From the NCBI RefSeq assembly GCF_018780585.1, contig NZ_JADMJL010000043.1:1-64000 (forward strand): a stretch of 64,000 bases of DNA, in the 5' to 3' direction. This document shows, piece after piece, positions 38,682-46,367 of the stretch (positions within the stretch are counted from its first letter, which is position 1; each line of letters opens with the position of its first letter). The notes beneath the pieces are model-generated. The model was given only the letters and a program-made list of their open reading frames with translations, searched no databases and was not told the origin of the DNA. The DNA is from Methyloversatilis discipulorum (GTDB lineage: Bacteria; Pseudomonadota; Gammaproteobacteria; Burkholderiales; Rhodocyclaceae). A program made the position numbers and the translations under genes.

Positions 38682-39788
38682 TCAAGGCTGGGTAAAGCGG
38701 ATCACGCCGTCCTGCCCGGGCAGGCGGCGCAGTTGTCCGGCTTGCCACAGATGGTTCAGGTGAGCGATCACCTCTCCCATGGCAAACCGGGTCTGGAAAC
38801 TGTCGAGTTCGCGCTTGAAAAGGCGCGGCAGCAATTCGAAGGCGTGTCGCGGCTCGTCACACAGTGCGGCGATCTGGGCGAGGCGCTTGTCGTGGTGCAG
38901 GCGCAGCGCATCGACGCGGGCAACCACGCCGCGATACGGGTCGCCGTGCGCAGGCAGCACGACGGTGGCCGCGGCGAGCGAGCGGAAACGTTCGATCGAG
39001 TCGAGGTACTGACCGACGGCGTCAGTCTCGGGTTCGAAAGGCAGCGTCGGTGTATTCGGCGAAATGGTCGGCAGCAGCATGTCGCCGGCGATCAGTACCG
39101 GGTCGTGTGCGCGATAGAACGACAGGTGCTCGGGCGAGTGCCCGTGGCCGACGAGCGCCTCCCAGGCGTCGTCGCCGATGGTGATCACCTCGCCCGGCAG
39201 GATGCGGCGCATCGCCACCGGCACCGAGCCTACCGTGCGCCGATAGCGCCGGCCCTCGAGCTGCATCGCCTCGGTCTGCGCAGGCGGCAGACCATGCTGA
39301 CGGAAGAAGTCCGCCATCAGATCGATGCCGGATGCCGGCGTGTCCCCGAACCAGGCCTGCGCGGTCAGGTACTCGCCGAGCGACATCCAGATGCGGGCGC
39401 CGGTCTGTTCGGCGAGCCAGTCGCCCAGACCGAAGTGATCCGGATGGCAGTGGGTGATCAGGATGCGTCGCACCCGGCGACCGGCCAGATCACCGGACAG
39501 CGCCTGCAGCCAGTTGGCACGCGTCGCGTCGTCGGGGAAGCCGGCATCGACCAGGGTCCAGCACGGGCCGTGCTCGTCGTGGTCCTCGATCGCCCAGACG
39601 TTTACGTGACCGGGCGCGAAGGCGACCGGCATGCGCAGCCAGTGCACGCCGCGCACCACCGGCGCGAGCCGGCCGGGTTGCGGCGCGGTCGCGGGATGCG
39701 GGTCGAGAACGGGATCGTGGGCGGACACGGCGGTCGGTGTGGGCCAGGATACTGAAGTCCTTGAATGGTAACCTGAAACGCGGCTCAT
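38682..39788 (-). CDS. MBL-fold metallo-hydrolase
   Basis: A 368-residue protein of the metallo-beta-lactamase fold. The zinc motif is HCHPDH (113-118), followed by GHGHSPEHLSFY and GDMLLP for the later ligands, and HGDPY near residue 270. A C-terminal winged-helix-like part (FAMGEVIAHLNHLWQAGQLRR) matches the LACTB2/hydroxyacylglutathione-type family. A thioester or hydroxyacyl hydrolase role is likely but unproven. The start is unclear: ATG at 39788, ATG at 39806 or GTG at 39728, none with a good ribosome site. It probably shares a transcript with phaC. Confidence 0.78.
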   Translation of the reverse strand: MSRVSGYHSRTSVSWPTPTAVSAHDPVLDPHPATAPQPGRLAPVVRGVHWLRMPVAFAPGHVNVWAIEDHDEHGPCWTLVDAGFPDDATRANWLQALSGDLAGRRVRRILITHCHPDHFGLGDWLAEQTGARIWMSLGEYLTAQAWFGDTPASGIDLMADFFRQHGLPPAQTEAMQLEGRRYRRTVGSVPVAMRRILPGEVITIGDDAWEALVGHGHSPEHLSFYRAHDPVLIAGDMLLPTISPNTPTLPFEPETDAVGQYLDSIERFRSLAAATVVLPAHGDPYRGVVARVDALRLHHDKRLAQIAALCDEPRHAFELLPRLFKRELDSFQTRFAMGEVIAHLNHLWQAGQLRRLPGQDGVIRFTQP

Positions 39789-39903
39789 TGTGCAGTGCAA
39801 TATCAAGTGTGGCGTCAGCCTGTTGCTACACTCGCGCGTCGGCGACGGAACGCCCCGTGCGTTACCGCATCACAGACCCATGAGCCGATAACGGAGGAGA
39901 CCC

Positions 39904-40227
39904 ATGCGCGCTGCGATCACCCTGCTGGCCTTGCTGATGACCCTGCCCGTGCGGGCGGAGGACGAGGACCCGACCCGGTTCGTCACCTTCAGCCAGGATT
40001 TCGCCGCCAGCTGCGTCTCGCGCAATTCCGTGCAGTTGCTGGTCGGCAACAGCCACCCGAGCCGCACCGTGATGGTGTGGCTGGACCGCTACCACATGGG
40101 CGTGGGCACCGGCGACCGCTCCAAGACCGAAATGAAGCCGGGTGCCGAGCCGGTACCGCTGGGCTGTTCGCGCACGCTGGACGGCCCGCAGGAATGGCGC
40201 GTCGTGAAGGCCAAGTTCGTCGACTGA
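39904..40227 (+). CDS. Small secreted protein of unknown function
   Basis: A 107-residue protein with a signal peptide (1-18, LPVRAED) and a soluble part with two cysteines (positions about 37 and 89) that could form a disulfide in the periplasm. I do not recognise the family. GGAGGAG is placed seven bases before the ATG, a strong ribosome site. It is followed after 90 bases by the LOG gene in the same direction. Confidence 0.65.
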   Translation: MRAAITLLALLMTLPVRAEDEDPTRFVTFSQDFAASCVSRNSVQLLVGNSHPSRTVMVWLDRYHMGVGTGDRSKTEMKPGAEPVPLGCSRTLDGPQEWRVVKAKFVD

Positions 40228-40317
40228 GTCATCGACTGAAGCAGCGATCCACCCTGCCCGTACGCGCGCCGCGCGTGCATACTTCGCTCTCCCGATTTCC
40301 GACTTCCGGTTGCACAC

Positions 40318-40878
40318 ATGCGTGTCTGTGTCTTCTGCGGTTCACGCAGCGGTGATTCCCCGATCTACGCAGAAACGGCGCACATCCTCGGCACGCTGCT
40401 CGCCGTGCGTGGCCATGGTCTGGTCTATGGCGGCGGCAACATCGGCCTGATGGGTCTGATCGCCGACGCCGCGCTCGACGCCGGCAGCGAGGTGATCGGC
40501 GTCATCCCGCAGCATCTGCTCGAACGCGAGGTGGCGCACGCCAACCTGACACAACTGCACGTGGTCGACAGCATGCACACCCGCAAGGCGCTGATGGCCG
40601 ATCTGTCCGATCTGTTCGTCGCCGCACCTGGCGGCTTTGGCACTCTGGACGAACTGTGCGAAATTCTCACCTGGGCGCAGCTCGGGCTGCACCATAAACC
40701 CTGTGGACTGCTCAACGTGGCCGGCTATTTCGATCCGCTGCTCGCCATGTTCGACCAGGCGACCCGCGAGGGCTTTCTCAGCGCGCCGCACCGGCAGCTG
40801 ATCATTGCAGACGAAGATCCGATCCGCCTGCTCGACCGGCTGGCGGCCGGCGTGACGACCGGGAGTGAAACCGCATGA
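40318..40878 (+). CDS. LOG-family (TIGR00730) Rossmann-fold protein
   Basis: A 186-residue lysine-decarboxylase-like (LOG) protein. The signature PGGFGTLDE (104-112) and MHTRK (86-90) are intact, with an N-terminal VCVFCGSRSGDSP and YGGGNIGLMG. LOG proteins are phosphoribohydrolases acting on nucleoside monophosphates, including cytokinin-type ones; the bacterial substrate is usually AMP-like. It starts a run of overlapping genes: its TGA overlaps the next ATG (ATGA). Confidence 0.92.
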   Translation: MRVCVFCGSRSGDSPIYAETAHILGTLLAVRGHGLVYGGGNIGLMGLIADAALDAGSEVIGVIPQHLLEREVAHANLTQLHVVDSMHTRKALMADLSDLFVAAPGGFGTLDELCEILTWAQLGLHHKPCGLLNVAGYFDPLLAMFDQATREGFLSAPHRQLIIADEDPIRLLDRLAAGVTTGSETA

Positions 40879-41258
40879 AGTCTGACTGGAACCGCCCGCT
40901 GCTGGCCTGCATTGCCGCGCTGCTGCCGTGCACCGTCCATGCCGCAGAGCCGACCGCCTGGCTGCGGCCGGTCGACCTGATCGAGGCGGTGCCGCTGCTC
41001 AACGAGGGCGGACGCGCCGGCTACGGCCGCTTCCTGCAGGTCACGCTGCGCCCGCGCGCGTTCGCGTTGAACATGAACGGCGACTGGGCGTGGAACGCTG
41101 GCGACGACGCAGCCAGCGAAGCGATCGCCGCCTGCGAGGCACAGGGTCTGCCCTGCCAGCTGTACGCGGTCGACGACGAGGTGGTCATGCCGGGCTTCGA
41201 ACTGGGTGCACCACTGCGCGCGCTCGGCAGCCATCTGGTGCAGGGGGCGGTACCTTGA
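40875..41258 (+). CDS. Secreted protein of unknown function, coupled to LOG gene
   Basis: A 127-residue protein with a signal peptide (about 1-23, TVHAAEP) and a soluble part with one cysteine pair (EACEAQGLPC region). No family was recognised. It overlaps the LOG gene by four bases and the following hydratase-family gene by one base, so it is firmly inside this operon although its neighbours are cytoplasmic enzymes. Confidence 0.7.
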   Translation: MKSDWNRPLLACIAALLPCTVHAAEPTAWLRPVDLIEAVPLLNEGGRAGYGRFLQVTLRPRAFALNMNGDWAWNAGDDAASEAIAACEAQGLPCQLYAVDDEVVMPGFELGAPLRALGSHLVQGAVP

Positions 41259-42049
41259 TGCGGGACCCGAATGCGCTGGTGCTGACCGAAATCGTCGACG
41301 GCATCGGCATCGTCACGCTTAACCGGCCGGACCACCACAACCTGCTCGATGCGTCGCTCGCCGAATCGCTGATCGCGGCCATCGACGACATGGTCGCGCA
41401 CGCCGATGTGCGCCTGCTGGTGCTGTCGGCGCTGGGTGACAGCTTCAGCATCGGCGCCGACCCGATGGAGCTCGAACGCAGCGGTCTGATGGCCGTCGAG
41501 CCGGCACTGGCGGCGCGGCTGATGCGCACGCTCAGCGAGTGCATACGGCCGGTGGTGGCCCGCGTGCAGGGCCCGGCGATCGGCCTCGGGGCCGGTCTGA
41601 TCGCTGCCTGCGATGTCGCCATCGCCAGTTTCGACGCCCACTTCGCCTTCGACGCGGTGCGCACCGGCCAGGTGCCGGCGGTGATCGCACCCTACGTGAT
41701 GGCGGCCATCGGCCCGGCACGGGCACGGCGCTACTTCCTGACCGGCGAGCGCTTTTCCGCGTCCGAGGCCTACCGCATCGGCCTGCTGTCGGAAATCGTC
41801 GCGTCGGCGGAACACCTGGACGACGCCGTCGGCGAGGTGGTCGACGCGCTGCTGCTCGGCGGCCCGCGTGCGCAGCAGCAGATCAAGCTGCTGGTGCGCG
41901 CACTCGGCCGGCCGCGCGCCGACGAGAAGACACTCGATCACGCCGTCGAGATGGAAAACCGCATCGATACCGGCGCCGAGGCGCAGGAGGGGCTGGACGC
42001 GCTGTTCGCGCGCCGACGTCCCGGCTGGGTGCCGGCCGGACCCGCGTGA
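41258..42049 (+). CDS. Enoyl-CoA hydratase/isomerase family protein (possible methylglutaconyl-CoA hydratase)
   Basis: A 263-residue crotonase-fold protein. The N-terminal IGIVTLNRPDHHNLLDASL, the oxyanion segment SALGDSFSIGADPMEL and VQGPAIGLGAGLIAACDVAIAS match the family. The position of the second catalytic Glu in true hydratases is not clear, so the exact reaction is uncertain. Because an HMG-CoA lyase gene starts in its last codon, a role as the leucine-pathway methylglutaconyl-CoA hydratase is the best guess. Confidence 0.8.
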   Translation: MRDPNALVLTEIVDGIGIVTLNRPDHHNLLDASLAESLIAAIDDMVAHADVRLLVLSALGDSFSIGADPMELERSGLMAVEPALAARLMRTLSECIRPVVARVQGPAIGLGAGLIAACDVAIASFDAHFAFDAVRTGQVPAVIAPYVMAAIGPARARRYFLTGERFSASEAYRIGLLSEIVASAEHLDDAVGEVVDALLLGGPRAQQQIKLLVRALGRPRADEKTLDHAVEMENRIDTGAEAQEGLDALFARRRPGWVPAGPA

Positions 42050-42951
42050 TGGGCGCGCTGCCCGCCCGCGTACGCATCGTCGAGGTGGGGCCGCGCGACG
42101 GCCTGCAGAACGAACGCGTCGCGCTGTCCATCGACGACCGGCTGACGCTGATCGCGAAGCTTGTCGACGCCGGCCTGGCGGATATCGAAGCCGGCGCCTT
42201 CGTGTCGCCCAAGCGCGTGCCGAACATGGCGGGCAGCGGCGAACTGATGAAGCGTCTGCCGCGCAGCAGTGGCGTGAGCTACCCCTGCCTGGTACCGAAC
42301 GACACCGGGCTGGACGCCGCGCTCGACGCCGGCTGCGGCGACATCGCCGTGTTCGCCGCGGTATCGGAGACGTTTTCGCAGCGAAATACCGCCTGCAGCA
42401 TCGCCGAATCGATGGCGCGGCTGCGCGCCGTGGCGCGGCGCGCGCTGGACAGCAACGTACGCGTGCGCGGCTACCTGTCCTGCGTGATCGGCTGCCCTTA
42501 CGAAGGGCCGATCGCCGCCGGCATCGTTGCCGACATGGCGCTGCAGCTGATCGACATGGGCTGCCATGAAGTCAGTCTGGGCGACACCACCGGCATCGGC
42601 ACACCGGAGCAGATCCGGCGGCTGATCGACGCGGTGTCGGCGCGGGTGCCGGTGCACCGGCTGGCCGGTCACTTCCACGACACCTGGGGCATGGGCGTGG
42701 CGAATGTTTACGCTGCACTGCAGTCCGGCGTGGCGGTGTTCGACGCATCGGTCGGCGGCCTGGGCGGTTGCCCGTTCGCACCGGGTGCCAGCGGCAATGT
42801 GGCAACCGAGGACGTGGTGTATATGCTGGAAGGTGCCGGTGTCGTCACCGGCGTGGATCTCGGAAAGCTGGTCGGCGCCGCGCGCTGGGTCAGCGCCCGG
42901 CTGGACAGACAGGTGGCGTCGCGCGTTGCGCGCGCCTACAGGACGGAATAG
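42049..42951 (+). CDS. Hydroxymethylglutaryl-CoA lyase
   Basis: A 300-residue TIM-barrel enzyme splitting HMG-CoA into acetyl-CoA and acetoacetate, the last step of leucine breakdown. The active-site start VEVGPRDGLQNE (11-22), the metal-binding HFHDTWGMGVAN and the family signature GGLGGCPFAPGASGN, with the reactive Cys, are present. The length is standard. It overlaps the hydratase-family gene by one base and is followed at once by a DUF1289 gene. No carboxylase or isovaleryl-CoA dehydrogenase gene is nearby, so the pathway is dispersed. Confidence 0.93.
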   Translation: MGALPARVRIVEVGPRDGLQNERVALSIDDRLTLIAKLVDAGLADIEAGAFVSPKRVPNMAGSGELMKRLPRSSGVSYPCLVPNDTGLDAALDAGCGDIAVFAAVSETFSQRNTACSIAESMARLRAVARRALDSNVRVRGYLSCVIGCPYEGPIAAGIVADMALQLIDMGCHEVSLGDTTGIGTPEQIRRLIDAVSARVPVHRLAGHFHDTWGMGVANVYAALQSGVAVFDASVGGLGGCPFAPGASGNVATEDVVYMLEGAGVVTGVDLGKLVGAARWVSARLDRQVASRVARAYRTE

Positions 42952-43143
42952 ATGGTTGCATCACCTTGCACCGGCGTGTGCACACTCGACCGACAGCTCG
43001 GCCTCTGTGTCGGCTGCCTTCGCTCGCGGGACGAAATCGCCTGCTGGGGCTCGACCACTGATGAAGTGCGGCTGCAGATACTCGAGCGCATCCGCGAACG
43101 GGAAGCGCAGGGCCACCGGCGCGTGGCGCCGGCAGCCGAGTGA
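42952..43143 (+). CDS. DUF1289 small Cys-rich protein
   Basis: A 63-residue protein with the DUF1289 pattern SPCTGVCTLDRQLGLCVGCLRS (outline), in which four cysteines (CxxxC and CxxC) are likely to bind a metal or cluster, followed by the conserved DEIACW. The function is unknown. It starts directly after the HMG-CoA lyase stop and is the last gene of the operon. Confidence 0.85.
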   Translation: MVASPCTGVCTLDRQLGLCVGCLRSRDEIACWGSTTDEVRLQILERIREREAQGHRRVAPAAE

Positions 43144-43158
43144 GCGAGGAAACGACCC

Positions 43159-43332
43159 TCAGTTTTCGCGTCGCCGCCGCGGCTCGCTGGGACTGCCGTC
43201 AGGTGCCGGCGCGTCGCGCGAACCCGGAGCGCCCTGGGCCGGCTGTGAGCGCGACTGGAGTGCGGCTCGCTCGGCTTCGCGCTCGGCACGGCGACGATTG
43301 GCCTGGCTGCGCTGGAGTCTGAGATATCGCAT
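43159..43332 (-). CDS. Small basic protein of unknown function
   Basis: A 57-residue, Arg-rich protein (RLQRSQANRRRAEREAERA, then a Pro/Ser/Arg tail) on the strand opposite to its neighbours. The main support is a good GGAGG ribosome site eight bases before the ATG at 43332 and a position in an otherwise empty gap. An overlapping plus-strand frame has no such support. The family was not recognised. Confidence 0.42.
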   Translation of the reverse strand: MRYLRLQRSQANRRRAEREAERAALQSRSQPAQGAPGSRDAPAPDGSPSEPRRRREN

Positions 43333-43540
43333 GGTGAACACCTCCGGTCGGATTGCCCTGCTACACGCCACATCCTGAATCGGATGCAGTCGGGCAGCAC
43401 ATGAGGCAGCATTCGGATGCTGCGTGCCGTCGGACCGCACTCATTCAGCGTAGTTTCCACAGACCCAGTGTCAACCATGTTATTTGCATGAACACGCTTT
43501 TTCGCAGGTAAGCCACGTGAATGAAACGCGACGCGGCGCA

Positions 43541-44389
43541 ATGCGCCTGGTACTGATCAGCGGCATGTCCGGCTCGGGCAAGAGCGTTGCGCTCAACGTG
43601 CTGGAGGACGCCGGATTTTTTTGTGTCGACAATTTGCCGGCCCCGCTGCTGCCGCAACTGGTCGGCCATCTGCGTGACGCCGGCTACAGCCGCGTCGCGG
43701 TGGCGGTAGACGTGCGCTCGGGCAAGAGCATGAGCGCGCTGCCGCCGATGATGGGCGTGCTGCGCAACGGCACCGAACTGCAGACGCTTTTTCTCGACGC
43801 GCGCGACGACGCGCTGATCGCGCGCTTTTCCGAGACGCGGCGGCGCCACCCGCTGGGCGACGACCAGACTTCGCTGGCCGAGGCGATCCGCCGCGAACGC
43901 GATCTGCTCGAACCCATCGTCGCGCTCGGTCACCGCATCGACACCAGCGACCTGCCGTCTGCGGTGCTGCGCAAATGGGTGCGCGAGCTGGTGCAGATCG
44001 ACGAGGGCTCCGGCCTGACGCTGATGTTCGAGTCCTTCGGCTTCAAGCACGGCATCCCGCTCGACGCCGATCTGGTGTTCGACGTGCGCTGCCTGCCCAA
44101 TCCCCACTACGACCCGGTGCTGCGTCCGCAGACCGGCTGTGATCAGCCGGTGATCGACTATCTGGAACGCAGTCCGGACGTGCTGCGCATGCGCGACGAC
44201 ATTGCGCGTTTCGTGCACGACTGGCTGCCCTGCTACATCAAGGACAGCCGCAGCTATCTGACGGTGGCCATCGGCTGCACCGGCGGCCAGCATCGTTCGG
44301 TCTACATGACGCAGTGGCTGGCCGAACACTTCCGCAAGGAAGCGCGCGTGCTGTTGCGTCACCGTTCGCTCGCTTCGAGCGGCAAATGA
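43541..44389 (+). CDS. rapZ: RNase adapter protein RapZ
   Basis: A 282-residue nucleotide-binding protein with Walker A GMSGSGKS (8-15), [30 protein letters not shown] and a C-terminal domain with [16 protein letters not shown] and [12 protein letters not shown]. In enteric bacteria RapZ senses glucosamine-6-phosphate and guides RNase E to GlmZ; in betaproteobacteria the target is unclear. The ATG at 43541 matches the family start; an in-frame GTG at 43517 is possible. Its stop overlaps the next start (ATGA). Confidence 0.92.
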   Translation: MRLVLISGMSGSGKSVALNVLEDAGFFCVDNLPAPLLPQLVGHLRDAGYSRVAVAVDVRSGKSMSALPPMMGVLRNGTELQTLFLDARDDALIARFSETRRRHPLGDDQTSLAEAIRRERDLLEPIVALGHRIDTSDLPSAVLRKWVRELVQIDEGSGLTLMFESFGFKHGIPLDADLVFDVRCLPNPHYDPVLRPQTGCDQPVIDYLERSPDVLRMRDDIARFVHDWLPCYIKDSRSYLTVAIGCTGGQHRSVYMTQWLAEHFRKEARVLLRHRSLASSGK

Positions 44390-44760
44390 CGCGCCTGCGG
44401 CCCGGTGACTGGCTGATGATCGCAGCCGGCCTGGCCGCAACCGTCGCCACGACCGCGGCGCAGTGGGGCCGGGCGGCGCCAACGCTGGCGCAGGTGCGCC
44501 TCGATGGCCGCATCGTCGCCGAAATACCGCTGAACGGTACGCATCGCGTCGCCATCGCCGGCGCGCTGGCCGCGCAGGGCGAAACCGTGATCGAGGTCGA
44601 ACCGGGTCGCGCGCGCGTTGCCGCCGATCCGGGCCCACGCCAGTACTGCGTGCACCAGGGCTGGCTGACGCGCGCTGGCGCGGTCGCCGTCTGCGCACCC
44701 AGCCACATTTCGCTGCAACTGGCCGGACCGGACAGCGCGCAGGACACGGTGGCGTTCTGA
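44386..44760 (+). CDS. NusG domain II-containing protein
   Basis: A 124-residue protein: an N-terminal hydrophobic anchor (about 8-27) and a periplasmic or external NusG-domain-II-like part, with [54 protein letters not shown] (outline) and a conserved Cys pair. In other bacteria this domain is encoded beside Gx-type membrane proteins and flavin or quinone genes, as here. The reaction or partner is unknown. It overlaps rapZ by four bases and the next gene by one base. Confidence 0.75.
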   Translation: MTRLRPGDWLMIAAGLAATVATTAAQWGRAAPTLAQVRLDGRIVAEIPLNGTHRVAIAGALAAQGETVIEVEPGRARVAADPGPRQYCVHQGWLTRAGAVAVCAPSHISLQLAGPDSAQDTVAF

Positions 44761-45275
44761 TGAGCGCCGTGGTCGACGTCGAGCCGAGTGCGCGCGACCG
44801 TCGCCTGGCGCGCTATGCCGCCGCAGCGATCGCCGCGTCACTGATCGAGGCGGCGATTCCCAGCCCGCTGCCGGGCGTGAAGCCGGGGCTGGCCAACATC
44901 GTCATCCTCATCGTGCTGGCCCGCCACGGCTGGCGCGACGCCGCCTGGGTCAGCGTGCTGCGGGTGATCGCCGGCAGTCTGCTGGCCGGGCAGTTCCTCG
45001 CGCCCGGCTTCTTTCTCGCCGCCACCGGCGCCGTGACCAGCCTGGCGGTGCTCGGCGCACTGCAGACGCTGCCCTGGCGCTGGCTGGGCCCGGTCGGCCG
45101 CTCGGTGGCTGCGGCCTTCGCCCACATCGGCGGCCAGCTCGTGCTGGCGCGGCTGTGGCTGGTGCCGCACGACGGCCTGTTCAACCTGGCGCCGGTGTTC
45201 TTCGCCGCCGCCCTGGTGTTCGGCGTCGTCAACGGCGTGGTCGCCGACCGGCTGTTGCGGGACAATGCGGCATGA
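44760..45275 (+). CDS. Gx transporter family / HepI-like membrane protein
   Basis: A 171-residue membrane protein with five or so helices and the family motif PSPLPGVKPGLANIVILI (36-53). It was once annotated as heptaprenyl diphosphate synthase component I and is now grouped with ECF-type substrate-binding (S) components. It may import an isoprenoid, flavin or vitamin-like compound; this is inferred. It overlaps the NusG-domain gene by one base and ubiX by four. Confidence 0.75.
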   Translation: MSAVVDVEPSARDRRLARYAAAAIAASLIEAAIPSPLPGVKPGLANIVILIVLARHGWRDAAWVSVLRVIAGSLLAGQFLAPGFFLAATGAVTSLAVLGALQTLPWRWLGPVGRSVAAAFAHIGGQLVLARLWLVPHDGLFNLAPVFFAAALVFGVVNGVVADRLLRDNAA

Positions 45276-45904
45276 CCTCGACGCCCCGACCGCCCACCAT
45301 ACTCGTCGCGCTGACCGGCGCCTCCGGCATGCCCTACGGCCTGCGCCTGACCGAAATGCTGCTGGCCGCAGATTGCCGCGTCTGGCTGGTGTATTCGCAG
45401 GTGGCGCAGATCGTTGCCCGGCAGGAGATGGATGTCGTGCTGCCGGCCAATCCGCAGCAGGCGGCGCGCGAACTGTCGGCCCGCTTCAACGCCGCACCGG
45501 GCCAGCTCGAAGTGTTCGGCCGCGAGGACTGGAACTGCCCGCCGGCCTCCGGTTCGAATCCGCCCGATGCGATGGTCGTGTGCCCCTGTTCGATGGGTAC
45601 GCTGGCGTCGATCGCCCACGGCCTGGCGTCCAACCTGATCGAGCGCGCCGCCGACGTCGTGATGAAGGAACGCCGCACCCTCATCCTGGTGCCGCGCGAA
45701 ACGCCTTTCTCGACCCTGCACCTGGAAAACATGCTGAGCCTGTCGCGCAACGGTGTGGTCATCCTGCCGCCCTCGCCCGGCTTCTACCAGCAACCGCGCG
45801 AAATCGCCGACCTGGTCGACTTCGTAGTCGCCCGCATCCTCGACCAGCTGCGTGTTCCGCACACGCTGCTGCCGCGCTGGGGCGAGCCGCAAGCCGGCGA
45901 CTGA
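45272..45904 (+). CDS. ubiX: Flavin prenyltransferase UbiX
   Basis: A 210-residue flavoprotein-fold enzyme that joins dimethylallyl phosphate to FMN, giving prenyl-FMN, the cofactor of the UbiD decarboxylase in ubiquinone synthesis. Marks are VALTGASGMPYG, VVCPCSMGTLASIAHGLASNLIERAADV (outline), KERRTLILVPRETPFS and LPPSPGFYQQP. It overlaps the Gx gene by four bases. ubiD is not in the window. Confidence 0.93.
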   Translation: MTSTPRPPTILVALTGASGMPYGLRLTEMLLAADCRVWLVYSQVAQIVARQEMDVVLPANPQQAARELSARFNAAPGQLEVFGREDWNCPPASGSNPPDAMVVCPCSMGTLASIAHGLASNLIERAADVVMKERRTLILVPRETPFSTLHLENMLSLSRNGVVILPPSPGFYQQPREIADLVDFVVARILDQLRVPHTLLPRWGEPQAGD

Positions 45905-45995
45905 CGCTGTCACACGCCTGACATGCAGATGAAACAAGCTGAAGGGCTTTCCGGTCGTGCCGCCGCAGGCGACCGGGCACCTCGGGAGCACGCAC

Positions 45996-46337
45996 ATGAA
46001 GATGGACAGCCAGCCGCTGGACGGCGGCATCACCCTGATCCGGCTCGACGGTCGCCTCGACATCGAAGGCGCGGAGACGCTGGACCAGCCGCTCACCTAC
46101 GCCACCAGCACGCACCCGGCCAGGATTGCGATCGATCTGTCGGCAGTGAGCTTTCTCGCCTCGATCGGCATCCGCACGCTGCTGTCGGCGGCGCGCGGTC
46201 AGGCCTCGCGCGGCGGCAAGCTGGTCATGTTCGGTGCGCAGCCGATGATACGGCGCGTGCTGCAGACGGCCGGCGTCGACCAGCTGCTGACGCTGTGCGA
46301 CGACCTCGACGCCGCGCGCAAGGCGCTGGCCGACTGA
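45996..46337 (+). CDS. STAS-domain anti-sigma factor antagonist
   Basis: A 113-residue STAS protein (RsbV/SpoIIAA type). The phosphorylatable serine lies in VSFLASIGIRTLLSA, preceded by DGRLDIEGAETLDQPL. It should switch partners with the kinase encoded next, freeing or holding an anti-sigma activity. GGGAG precedes the ATG at 45996. It is 30 bases ahead of the fused kinase/phosphatase gene. Confidence 0.85.
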   Translation: MKMDSQPLDGGITLIRLDGRLDIEGAETLDQPLTYATSTHPARIAIDLSAVSFLASIGIRTLLSAARGQASRGGKLVMFGAQPMIRRVLQTAGVDQLLTLCDDLDAARKALAD

Positions 46338-46367
46338 ACGCCGGAGCAAACCTCCGCGGAGTGCGCA

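Noticed and set aside
43140-43322. Plus-strand frame starting GTG in the DUF1289 stop (GTGA overlap)
   Set aside because: The 60-residue product is low complexity and lacks a ribosome site; the opposite frame has better support.
43616-43622. Run of seven T in rapZ, possible slippage site or terminator
   Set aside because: No upstream hairpin pairs next to it, and the run encodes the conserved GFFCVDN segment; the frame is intact.
45551-45561. GGTTCGAATCC, identical to a tRNA T-loop
   Set aside because: It lies inside ubiX coding SGSNPPD and there is no acceptor stem, anticodon loop or D-loop around it.
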